The notes under the pieces are model-generated. The model searched no databases and was not told the origin of the DNA. It saw nothing but the letters and a program-made list of their open reading frames with translations. Below, in pieces: positions 1-6,152 of a stretch of DNA of 7,219 bases. The stretch is from a bacterium (GTDB lineage Bacteria; Patescibacteriota; Saccharimonadia; Saccharimonadales; Saccharimonadaceae). The translations under genes and the position numbers were made by a program. The stretch lies in the NCBI GenBank assembly GCA_029565375.1, contig JAKQOF010000091.1, positions 1 through 7,219 of the forward strand, in the 5' to 3' direction. Positions within the stretch are counted from its first letter, which is position 1. Each line of letters begins with the position of its first letter.

Positions 1-868
1 CTGTACCTGACTGCAGTCCTACGAACAGGCGGGTTGCGTTTGGCGAAGCAGCTGAGAGGGTTTCAATGCCAAAACGCGCAAAGAAGAAGAACCCACCAAG
101 ACCAGTAGAGTTTCCTATCCAAAACTGAGCTGCTGTTGTAACGATACTCGAGACACCGAGTGCCTGGTTAATCGTCGTCACAACATTTGTTGATGTCGTG
201 CGCTTCATTTGAGTGTATATACCCGCAGTAGGCTGTGGGTGACCTATAGTTGTACCGACAGCCCATGGCGTACCGAAGTTAATACCTGCCGTTGTACCCG
301 TGTTAGGTACATATAGAACTATATTATTACCGTATAAGGCTGCCTGCATTGGGTTATCAATACCACTCGGTGGCATCCATTTTGGAACCATACGTCCAGC
401 AATTTTTCTGGCATACACACGTATTGTGTCTGCCGCTGGCGCGGAAGGATTTGATATGGCAGACCACTCTTGAAACCCAAGGTGTATATCGTCCGTAAGA
501 GTACTGACAAGCACGTTGTTTATACTCCACCCAACTCCGTCTTCATACGTCAAGGCTTCGCCCGGCTGCAAGATCGCATCGCTTGTGAGGATGTACGGTA
601 CAGTCGACACATCCCTCACTACCTGAATAGTATTTGATAACGAGGCATGCGTATTACGTATAGATACGTTTTTAATTTGCCGAGTTGTCGATGCACCAGG
701 GGTTGTCACCGCAACTGTAGTAGTCGCTGTTGTAATCTTACCTTGACTCGTACCAGGAGTAGCAGAAGTTGTTGCGACGACATCAACCCAACTAACTGAA
801 TAATCAATATTAGCCGCAGTGCTTGTGTTAATCTCTAGTGTGTCTGTCGTTGCTTGAAGAAGTATCAT
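1..868 (-). CDS. Phage-structural/fibre-like protein, C-terminus beyond window
   Basis: A long minus-strand reading frame starts at the ATG at 868 and stays open to base 1, so 289 residues are visible and the C-terminus lies outside. It follows the upstream gene's TAA by 5 bp, with a GGGT stretch before the start as a possible ribosome site. Composition is Thr/Ser/Ala/Val-rich and beta-prone, with no signal peptide and no enzyme motif. Residues 1-110 (beginning MILLQATTDTLEINTSTAAN, with TRQIKNVSIRN at 62-72 and LQPGEALTYEDGVGW near 100-114) match a pattern I remember from small phage virion proteins. Residues 154-169 (RKIAGRMVPKWMPPSG) and the FFFFARFGIE stretch near 260-269, followed by NATRLFVGLQSGT, resemble the distal domain of phage tail or fibre proteins. 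The family assignment is from memory. A virion component, a prophage remnant or a cell-surface fibre all fit. Confidence 0.65.
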   Translation of the reverse strand, partial: MILLQATTDTLEINTSTAANIDYSVSWVDVVATTSATPGTSQGKITTATTTVAVTTPGASTTRQIKNVSIRNTHASLSNTIQVVRDVSTVPYILTSDAILQPGEALTYEDGVGWSINNVLVSTLTDDIHLGFQEWSAISNPSAPAADTIRVYARKIAGRMVPKWMPPSGIDNPMQAALYGNNIVLYVPNTGTTAGINFGTPWAVGTTIGHPQPTAGIYTQMKRTTSTNVVTTINQALGVSSIVTTAAQFWIGNSTGLGGFFFFARFGIETLSAASPNATRLFVGLQSGT

Positions 869-873
869 ACGTA

Positions 874-1392
874 TTACCCGATTAATGTTGTTATGGCATA
901 TGTTTGTGCGAACGTTAGTCCACCACCGCCACCTGATGGAGCTGCCCATGTTGGCACACCGCCCGCGAGTGTCAATACATGCGTATCGGTTGTTTTTGCC
1001 AGTCGCGCGAAATTGCCGTTTGCGTCTCTATAGTATATATCACCCGTTGCACCTGATGCGTCATTGTAAGCTGCAACCGTCAGACGCGTCGGTGTATTGG
1101 CCTGATTGTATGTTACATACAATTTGCCATTAACGCCACCGTCCGTGAACTCAACAGCGCCAACTTCTAGCGCCGTAAGGACTGGACCAGTCGAGAACTT
1201 GAGCGGAGCAGTGCCCGCAGTCGCTGTACCCGGACGAATAGTAATGGTCTTGTGCCCACCATTCGTCGAGGTACCAGGGTATGTTACGTTTGCGTCGGCA
1301 GTATAGTGCTCTTTGCCGAGAAAAGCGTTAAGGTGTCCGCCCCATTCGCCATCGTCACTGTTTACCGTAGGAAGCCTTTGTTCAGTAGCCAT
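874..1392 (-). CDS. Phage-fibre-like repeat/trimer-type protein, 172 aa
   Basis: This 172-residue protein starts MATEQRLPTVNSDDGEWG and continues with LNAFLGKEHY near residues 22-31. A TITIRPGTATAGTAPLKFS segment follows at about 49-67, then VLTALEVGAVEFTDGGVNG. These segments belong to a pattern I recognise from phage and CPR fibre-like proteins, in which a short beta unit is often repeated; only one unit is seen here. Residues 96-140 (RLTVAAYNDASGATGDIYYR and onward) resemble a distal phage-tail module. The C-terminus has a five-glycine linker followed by LTFAQTYAITTLIG. There is no signal peptide or membrane segment. Its ATG lies 3 bp after the upstream gene's TAG, and the next gene begins 5 bp past its TAA, so the three are probably cotranscribed. 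A structural role is inferred; the substrate or partner is unknown. Confidence 0.7.
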   Translation of the reverse strand: MATEQRLPTVNSDDGEWGGHLNAFLGKEHYTADANVTYPGTSTNGGHKTITIRPGTATAGTAPLKFSTGPVLTALEVGAVEFTDGGVNGKLYVTYNQANTPTRLTVAAYNDASGATGDIYYRDANGNFARLAKTTDTHVLTLAGGVPTWAAPSGGGGGLTFAQTYAITTLIG

Positions 1393-1395
1393 CGC

Positions 1396-1596
1396 CTATA
1401 CCCCGTACTTTCCGCCGCCGTAACCCCGAGTAATTTTCTCTGGTTTGGCGCTGATTTTAGACTCCGCAGTTGTAAGAAGTGTCGCAACACCCTTCAGACC
1501 AACAAGCCCAATCAAAACAATGCCGCTGTACTTCAAAAAGTCTTTGCGGTCCATTTCTTTGGCGCTAATCGTCTGTAAAATATTCTTTTTGATCAC
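1396..1596 (-). CDS. Short membrane-anchored protein of phage-like cassette
   Basis: A 66-residue protein if started at the GTG at 1596, which has a good ribosome site (GAGGT, 1603-1607) 6 nt upstream. The longer ATG at 1629 lacks such a site and lies inside a candidate -10 box; the ATG at 1554 (52 residues, MDRKDFLKYSG) is the alternative. Residues 15-24 read MDRKDFLKYS, followed by one hydrophobic helix at about 24-42. The tail is polar and ends GYGGGKYGV. MxRKxFLKY followed by a helix superficially resembles a Tat signal, but only one arginine is present. From memory, small proteins of this shape with a Gly-Tyr-Gly tail sit next to fibre-like genes in CPR genomes. A membrane anchor or assembly factor for the downstream fibre proteins is a guess. 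Confidence 0.6.
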   Translation of the reverse strand: MIKKNILQTISAKEMDRKDFLKYSGIVLIGLVGLKGVATLLTTAESKISAKPEKITRGYGGGKYGV

Positions 1597-1624
1597 CCGT
1601 GTACCTCGCAGTGGTATTACCTCA

Positions 1625-1653
1625 ATCATAAGCTATATTGATCGACTATGCAA
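1625..1653 (-). promoter_or_regulatory. Candidate sigma70-type promoter inside the minus cassette
   Basis: On the minus strand a TATGAT -10 box (1625-1630, one mismatch to consensus) lies 17 bp from a weak TTGCAT -35 (1648-1653). The predicted start near 1618 gives a leader of about 22 nt to the GTG at 1596 with its GAGGT site. The -35 match is only partial, so this is tentative. It would allow the fibre-like genes to be expressed apart from the upstream pilin-like peptide. Confidence 0.3.
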
Positions 1654-1678
1654 CATGATAACCGAGGAAAATGGACGC

Positions 1679-1789
1679 CTATCGTGTGCTGTAGAAAAAG
1701 ATAATGGCAACCAAGATAAGTGCCGCCAAAATCACGACGACAAGTTCCAAGATAGTAAAACCTGATTGCGATTGAACTGATTTTTTCAT
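1679..1789 (-). CDS. Tiny type IV prepilin-like peptide, 36 aa
   Basis: The minus-strand reading frame from the ATG at 1789 to the TAG at 1679 encodes 36 residues. After a short basic/polar leader (MKKSVQSQSG) comes FTILELVVVILAALILVAII. This is the type III signal of type IV pilins: Gly at -1, Phe at +1, Glu at +5 and a long hydrophobic helix. A GGCGGAAC stretch precedes the start, and an extended -10 promoter lies 28 bp upstream. True pilins usually have 100 or more residues because a globular domain follows the helix. Here the protein stops after FFYSTR, so it is either a minimal helix-only pilin-like subunit or the intact start of a truncated gene. The codons after TAG do not continue a recognisable pilin. 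Processing by a PilD-type peptidase is expected from the motif but is not shown. Confidence 0.7.
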   Translation of the reverse strand: MKKSVQSQSGFTILELVVVILAALILVAIIFFYSTR

Positions 1790-1816
1790 GCTGTGTTCCG
1801 CCCTATTAATGTCTTT

Positions 1817-1825
1817 ATTTTATCA
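1817..1825 (-). promoter_or_regulatory. Extended -10 promoter driving the minus cassette
   Basis: The minus strand reads TGATAAAAT here: an extended TG motif, one base, then TAAAAT (five of six to consensus). Transcription would start near 1810, about 20 nt before the prepilin-like ATG at 1789. No good -35 is visible at 1840-1845, which is tolerable for an extended -10 promoter. Confidence 0.45.
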
Positions 1826-1826
1826 C

Positions 1827-1851
1827 GCATACAACATGCCTGCGCTTATGC
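1827..1851. promoter_or_regulatory. Possible operator between divergent promoters
   Basis: The segment carries GCATA at 1827-1831 and its complement TATGC at 1847-1851, plus an inner ATGC at 1836-1839 that pairs with the first GCAT. It sits where the -35 regions of both divergent promoters would fall. A regulator bound here could act on both operons. The arms are short and chance occurrence is possible. Confidence 0.2.
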
Positions 1852-1857
1852 TTTTTT

Positions 1858-1866
1858 TGCTATACT
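1858..1866 (+). promoter_or_regulatory. Extended -10 promoter for the F1-like operon
   Basis: TGCTATACT gives a perfect extended TG motif plus TATACT (five of six to consensus), preceded by a run of seven T. Transcription would start at about 1873, leaving a leader of about 31 nt that contains AGGAG (1886-1890) before the GTG at 1904. A promoter here argues against translation from the upstream ATG at 1793. No recognisable -35 is present at 1838-1843. Confidence 0.6.
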
Positions 1867-1903
1867 GGAAGTATTAGTGGGCAACAGGAGTAAAACAGTC
1901 ATC

Positions 1904-2728
1904 GTGAACACAAAAAAGCCGTTTGTCGCGTTATTAGCTTTCGTCGGTACTTTTTTACTGAGCGTTATGCCACTTGGCGTCTTTGCCATTACAACTATCT
2001 CGCAGGGGTACTCAAGCAACGACACCCTTTCTATCGGATCACTGGTGAGTACCGAGCCTGGATCAACCGACCAAGTCACCGCCACGTCGTCGAGTAATGT
2101 TGATAACCTGTTGGGCATTGTGATTAACGATGGCGGATCGCTACTAACCGTCAGTAACGGCACTGATAATCAAGTGCAGGTAGCAACAAGCGGTGTTGTA
2201 TCTGCCCTGGTGTCAGACATTAACGGCGCTGTCGTCAAAGGTGACCATATTACCGCCTCACCAGTCAAAGGTGTTGGCATGAAAGCAACAGGCAATGCCA
2301 AGGTCGTCGGTGTCGCGCAAAGCAACCCAACCAACAGCACCAACAAAGACCAGACTTACACTGATGACAAAGGTAACAAGCAGCCCCTCACTCTTGGTGA
2401 AGTGACGCTGGCAGTTGATGTGTCGTATTATTACGCCGAACCAGAAAAAACGCTCATCCCCCCTGCTATTCAAAACATTGCCAACGCCCTGGCTGGTAAA
2501 ACCGTTAACTCACTACCCATCATCGTCAGCGGCATTATCTTTATTGTGACGTTGATTGTGGTTGTGAGTATTATTTATACGATGATTCGTAGTAGTATAG
2601 TGTCAGTTGGACGTAACCCCATGGCGCAGTCTGCGGTCTATCGTGACGTGATTCAGCTGTCTGCGTTAGTTCTAGGGATATTAGCGGTCGCAATCATAGC
2701 AATTTATGTAATTTTAACGAGGTTTTAG
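1904..2728 (+). CDS. Exported beta-domain protein fused to a c-subunit-like membrane hairpin
   Basis: With the GTG start at 1904 the protein has 274 residues. AGGAG lies 13 nt upstream, a rather long spacing, but the promoter at 1858-1866 excludes the longer ATG frame from 1793. Residues 1-28 form a signal peptide (NTKKP, hydrophobic core, VFA cleavage site). Residues 29-180 are a Ser/Thr/Gly/Asp-rich, beta-prone domain with GSLVST, LLGIVIN and VKGDHITASP...GVAQ segments, similar in feel to surface or tail modules. Two membrane helices follow at about 205-228 and 250-271, joined by a short polar loop containing GRNP (236-239). That hairpin, its loop and its place directly before b, delta, alpha, gamma and beta match F0 subunit c. 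Helix 2 (LSALVLGILAVAIIAIYVIL) has no Glu or Asp, so it cannot carry protons as c does. Helix 1 also lacks the GxGxG pattern. Predicted topology puts the domain outside and the loop facing F1. Homology to c is inferred; a dedicated anchor is the alternative. Confidence 0.7.
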   Translation: MNTKKPFVALLAFVGTFLLSVMPLGVFAITTISQGYSSNDTLSIGSLVSTEPGSTDQVTATSSSNVDNLLGIVINDGGSLLTVSNGTDNQVQVATSGVVSALVSDINGAVVKGDHITASPVKGVGMKATGNAKVVGVAQSNPTNSTNKDQTYTDDKGNKQPLTLGEVTLAVDVSYYYAEPEKTLIPPAIQNIANALAGKTVNSLPIIVSGIIFIVTLIVVVSIIYTMIRSSIVSVGRNPMAQSAVYRDVIQLSALVLGILAVAIIAIYVILTRF

Positions 2729-2729
2729 A

Positions 2730-3338
2730 ATGACGGGCATCACATTCTTACAACTATTCTTGCTGATTAATGTGTTTATTATCGGCGCACTGTCGACAAC
2801 AGCGATTCGTCACGCCTGGGCACACTTTCGCCCACAAAAAAAGGTCGAAAAACCTGCAGCCCAAACACTGCATCTTCCACAAGAGTTAAAGGAACAGATG
2901 CTTGATAAGGCTCAGAGAGACTTTGAAAAAGTCCTGACGCACGCTGCGAGCGAGCTACAAGATGACCTGACCAAGACCGCGACCGAACTGAACGGCCAGC
3001 TGGAGAAACTGGGGGCACAAGTAGTAACCAGCGAGACACAGCGCTACCAAACCATGCTGGAATCCCTACGCACGCAAGTGCAGACAGTGATCACAACCGC
3101 TCAGACCGATATTCAGGACCACCAAACTGACCTAAAGACCAAGTTGAACGAAAAAGTCGCAGCCGAGCAACAACGACTGGTCGGTCAAATTGATACAAAG
3201 CTTGCCGACGCAGTGACATCATTTTTGGCAGAGAGCTTGCAGCATAACGTTGATTTGGGCGCACAAACACCGTATATGATCGCCATGTTAGAAGAACACA
3301 AAGCAGAGTTGATCAAAGGCATCACCGATGAAAGCTAG
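2730..3338 (+). CDS. F0 subunit b-like stator protein
   Basis: This 202-residue protein has a short N-terminus, one membrane helix at about residues 4-24 (ITFLQLFLLINVFIIGAL), a basic juxtamembrane stretch and then a long Glu/Lys/Gln/Ala-rich segment (about 48-170) with coiled-coil character. The C-terminal part (about 165-198, AVTSFLAESLQHNV and onward) is amphipathic and could hold delta. That architecture and the position immediately before delta identify it as b-like, the peripheral stalk that stops the alpha/beta head from turning. It is longer than typical bacterial b (about 155-170 residues). The ATG follows the previous TAG by 1 bp, with CGAGG at 2718-2722 as ribosome site, and the gene overlaps delta by 11 bp. 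Sequence identity to b is weak, as is usual for this subunit. Confidence 0.75.
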   Translation: MTGITFLQLFLLINVFIIGALSTTAIRHAWAHFRPQKKVEKPAAQTLHLPQELKEQMLDKAQRDFEKVLTHAASELQDDLTKTATELNGQLEKLGAQVVTSETQRYQTMLESLRTQVQTVITTAQTDIQDHQTDLKTKLNEKVAAEQQRLVGQIDTKLADAVTSFLAESLQHNVDLGAQTPYMIAMLEEHKAELIKGITDES

Positions 3339-3819
3339 GCTGCAATTACCAGACGATGTCACTTCTGTTCAAGACTTGATGACACTGATGATTGAAGTTC
3401 GAGAGTTTACAAAGTGGTTTTCACACAATGCAATTTTGAAACGCGTTGGGAGCAAGAAAAAAAGCGATCGCCCTGCCCTATCACCTGGCGCGACCGAGCT
3501 GTTGCATGCATGGGAAAAAGACGAGCCACTCAGCGTTCGTCGTTTGGATGAATTAACCGACCTTTTAAACTTGTATAAAAACACTGCGCCGACACTGACG
3601 ATTACGCTGGCTGCACCGCCAACCAACGACATCAAACAAACACTGACCAATTGGTGTCGAGCAAATATTGCACCAAACATCATGATCGCCTTTGGCTTTA
3701 ACGCCACGATTCTGGGCGGTCTGGTAATTCACCACAAAAGCCGCATTTTTGACTGGTCGTTCCGACGCCAGTTGCTGGCCGAGCGCGAAAAGTTCCCAGA
3801 GGTACTGCGCCGTGTTTAA
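3328..3819 (+). CDS. F1 subunit delta-like stator protein
   Basis: A 163-residue soluble protein, slightly shorter than usual delta (about 175-180). The C-terminal half carries the family signature: a beta strand (LTITLAAPP, 90-98), a helix, then MIAFGFNATILGGLVI (119-134) and SRIFDWSFRRQLL (138-150), which correspond to the delta pattern of a GG strand followed by D-x-S and a leucine-rich helix. The N-terminal region (1-85) is helical and appears shortened compared with the six-helix bundle that binds alpha's N-terminal helix. The start ATG overlaps the end of the b-like gene by 11 bp, with AAAGG upstream; the 3' end overlaps alpha by 8 bp. The expected role is to join the b stalk to the top of the F1 head. 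Confidence 0.75.
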   Translation: MKARLQLPDDVTSVQDLMTLMIEVREFTKWFSHNAILKRVGSKKKSDRPALSPGATELLHAWEKDEPLSVRRLDELTDLLNLYKNTAPTLTITLAAPPTNDIKQTLTNWCRANIAPNIMIAFGFNATILGGLVIHHKSRIFDWSFRRQLLAEREKFPEVLRRV

Positions 3820-5299
3820 TAACGCTACCTTTCAAAAACTAGTCGAAGCCGATGGGCTGACTGGTGAAGTTGTTGCAGTCAATAGCTTTATTATCGAGGT
3901 GAAAGGCCTGGAGGGCGTGCGACTGGGTGCGCAGGTGTTGTTTGAGGATGGACAGCGCGGACTGGTACGTGAAGCATATGGCGACAAGGTCATCCTATTT
4001 AACATTGACTCTGAAAAGATGGCGCCAGGCACACTTGCTGTTGTAGAGACCGACGTCCTGAGCGTTCCTGTAGGCAAAGGTCTGGTTGGTCGTGTCGTTA
4101 CGCCTATGGGCAAGCCAATTGACGGCAAAGGGACAATCCGCAGTACTGCGACATCAGGTATTTTTAACGCAGCACCAGGCATTATGGCAAGGTCAATGCT
4201 GAACGAACAGCTCGCAAGCGGTGTGACTGCCGTTGATATGTTCTTCCCTGTTGTTTTGGGTCAGCGTATTGCAATCCTAGGTGACAGCAAGTCAGGTAAA
4301 AGTACCTTCTTGTCACAGCTGAGTGCCAGCCAAAAAGGCACAAAGCGTATTGTTGTCTACGTGCTGATTGGCAAACGTAAAGTCGACATCGAGCAACTGC
4401 TGGCGGGTCTGCGTGAGTCAGGCGCCATGGAACATACAATTGTCGTATTGGCAGATATCTTTGATTCACTCACGCAGTCATACCTTGCGCCCTATGCTGC
4501 TTGTGCAATGGCCGAATATTTGTGGTACAGCGGCGAAGACGTTGTGATTATCTATGACGACCTGACCAGTCACGCTGAAGCCTACCGACAATTGTCACTG
4601 CTGCAAGAAGTTGACCCAGGTCGTGACTCATACCCAGGTGATATGTTCTATGCGCACTCTAGTCTGTTAGAGCGTGCGGGAAAGTTGTTAAAAAACGGCA
4701 AAACGCTGACTTCCCTACCGGTTGTTTTGACGCCAAATGACGACATTACCGCCTACCTGTCGACGAGTATTATGTCTATTACCGACGGGCAGATTATTTT
4801 GGACCTTGGTGTCTTTCGCCAAGGCATTCGACCAGCCGTTAACGCTGGGTTGTCCGTCTCGCGTGTCGGTGGACAAGCCCAAACCGTCAGGCAAAAACGA
4901 TTGTCTGGTACACTGTTTAAACTGCTGTCGAAGTACAAACAAGCCGAAGAGTTTTCACACTTTGGGTCAAGCCTGTCTAAGGACGCACAAATTGACCTCA
5001 CACTGGGTAAACAAATTTATGCCGCCCTACAACAGCCGCCAGAGACCTTGTATAACTTGGTGGAGCAACAACTGCTACTTGAGACCATTTTGCTGGGAGG
5101 TGGAACAGTTGAGATTGATATTGTTGGCTTGAAAGATGCCGTCATCAAGGCAAAATCGCGCGTCAAGGCAGAGAAAGACTTTGACCATATTGAGGCTGAG
5201 CTATTGAAGGCGCATACCATTAAGTCCAAGACGCCGACCACGATTGTTGTTGAGACGCCGGCAGAGCCACCAAAGGAAGAAGCCAATGCGAAGAGCTAG
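3812..5299 (+). CDS. F1-like ATPase alpha subunit
   Basis: A 495-residue protein from the GTG at 3812, supported by AGAGGT 8 nt upstream and by conservation beginning right after it. An ATG at 3749 would add 21 non-conserved residues overlapping delta. Family features in order: beta-barrel (12-85), GRVVTPMGKPIDG (93-105), P-loop GDSKSGKST (157-165), Walker B VVIIYDD (244-250), PGDMFYAHSSLLER (275-288), SVSRVGG with the arginine-finger residue R351, and the C-terminal helical domain. It is clearly alpha, the non-catalytic hexamer partner. Differences from bona fide alpha: the P-loop is normally GDRQTGKT; HSRLLER has become HSSLLER; the N-terminal delta-binding helix is cut to about 11 residues; and a Pro/Glu/Lys tail (about 470-495) is added. 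The last 14 bp overlap gamma. Confidence 0.92.
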   Translation: MFNNATFQKLVEADGLTGEVVAVNSFIIEVKGLEGVRLGAQVLFEDGQRGLVREAYGDKVILFNIDSEKMAPGTLAVVETDVLSVPVGKGLVGRVVTPMGKPIDGKGTIRSTATSGIFNAAPGIMARSMLNEQLASGVTAVDMFFPVVLGQRIAILGDSKSGKSTFLSQLSASQKGTKRIVVYVLIGKRKVDIEQLLAGLRESGAMEHTIVVLADIFDSLTQSYLAPYAACAMAEYLWYSGEDVVIIYDDLTSHAEAYRQLSLLQEVDPGRDSYPGDMFYAHSSLLERAGKLLKNGKTLTSLPVVLTPNDDITAYLSTSIMSITDGQIILDLGVFRQGIRPAVNAGLSVSRVGGQAQTVRQKRLSGTLFKLLSKYKQAEEFSHFGSSLSKDAQIDLTLGKQIYAALQQPPETLYNLVEQQLLLETILLGGGTVEIDIVGLKDAVIKAKSRVKAEKDFDHIEAELLKAHTIKSKTPTTIVVETPAEPPKEEANAKS

Positions 5300-6152
5300 T
5301 ACTGTCGAAAAAGAGACGATACAGATCACCACGATTGAAGATTTGACGGGGGTGTTTGAGAGTATCGCCAGTACCCAAGTTGCGAAGGTAAAAAACAAGG
5401 TTGAATTGTCGGGCGAGTTCTTTCAACTGCTGTGGTCACGCTACCGATCAATCCGTGTTGATCCAAAAACGCAAATCACCAACCGCGGCGGTGCAGACAA
5501 AAACGGCAAGAACGCGTTTGTCATTATCTCGGCCGAAGCCGGACTGAGCGGTGATATTGACCTTCGTTTGATTGAGACAATGATGCAAAACTACGACGCC
5601 AAGACAACAGACATTATTGTCCTGGGTAGTCACGGTGCTAACCAGTTAACACAACGTGGCATCCATTTTGAACGGTTTTTTCAAGTGCCCGAGACCGACA
5701 AATATATCGACGTAAGCCCTGTGATTAAAGCCGTGATGCCGTACAGCAACATTGTTGTCTATTATGAAGAATATGTGTCGTTGGGTGTGCAAGAAATTAA
5801 AAGCATTGACTTGATATCGAGTATGAAAAGCCTGAGCGAAACTGACGCAACCGAAACTGACATTATGACGGCAGCTGATACAATCTTTGAGCCATCACTT
5901 GATGAGATTGCCGAGAGAATGGAGATGACCATGATGACCATTGCGCTCAGTCAGACAATCCTCGAGTCAAGTCTGGCGCAGGCCGCCAGTCGATTTAACT
6001 CGATGGCCGTTGCTAAAAAGCGTGCGACTGAACTGTTGGTTGACTACCACCTGGAGTTTCACCGCGCTAAACGAAGTGAAAGCGACCGCCGACTCCGCGA
6101 AGTCATGATTAGCATCAAAAAGAAAAAAGCACACGCCAGAGGAGCCAGGTAA
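5286..6152 (+). CDS. F1-like ATPase gamma subunit (rotor shaft)
   Basis: A 288-residue protein, close to the usual gamma length. The ATG at 5286 has AAAGGA (5272-5277) 8 nt upstream and overlaps alpha by 14 bp; an ATG at 5244 in the same frame lies too far inside alpha. The N-terminal helix includes FESIASTQVAKVKNKVE (24-40), like the I-x-S-I-x-x-T-Q-K-I-T motif. The central Rossmann-like part contains AFVIISAEAGLSGDID (77-92), where SDRGLCG has diverged to SAEAGLSG. The C-terminal helix has EIAERMEMTMMTIA (207-220), ASRFNSM and ATELLVDYHLEFHRAKR, all gamma-like. The normal GGAxA ending is replaced by a lysine-rich tail (IKKKKAHARGAR). It should be the rotating shaft inside the alpha3beta3 ring and contact the membrane part at its foot. 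Confidence 0.85.
   Translation: MRRASTVEKETIQITTIEDLTGVFESIASTQVAKVKNKVELSGEFFQLLWSRYRSIRVDPKTQITNRGGADKNGKNAFVIISAEAGLSGDIDLRLIETMMQNYDAKTTDIIVLGSHGANQLTQRGIHFERFFQVPETDKYIDVSPVIKAVMPYSNIVVYYEEYVSLGVQEIKSIDLISSMKSLSETDATETDIMTAADTIFEPSLDEIAERMEMTMMTIALSQTILESSLAQAASRFNSMAVAKKRATELLVDYHLEFHRAKRSESDRRLREVMISIKKKKAHARGAR

Noticed and set aside
1554..1596. Twin-arginine export signal in the short membrane protein
   Set aside because: MDRKDFLKYSG followed by a helix resembles a Tat signal, but it has one Arg (R-K instead of R-R) and no cleavage site, so a plain membrane anchor is more likely.
885..1765. Plus-strand frames at 885-1133, 1106-1306, 1252-1578 and 1445-1765
   Set aside because: They are antisense to genes with recognisable family patterns and have Cys/His/Arg-rich, non-protein-like compositions.
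1793..1903. N-terminal extension of the c-like fusion protein from the ATG at 1793
   Set aside because: The stretch contains a strong extended -10 box (1858-1866), has no ribosome site before the ATG, and would bury the signal peptide behind 37 residues. The GTG at 1904 is preferred.
3749..3811. 21-residue N-terminal extension of alpha from the ATG at 3749
   Set aside because: It overlaps conserved delta coding sequence, encodes a Cys/Ser-rich stretch unlike alpha, and the GTG at 3812 has a well-placed AGAGGT.
4715..5132. Open frames on both strands overlapping alpha (for example 4737-5132 plus, 4715-4942 minus)
   Set aside because: They lie inside the strongly conserved alpha frame, have low-plausibility compositions and lack ribosome sites, so they are shadows.
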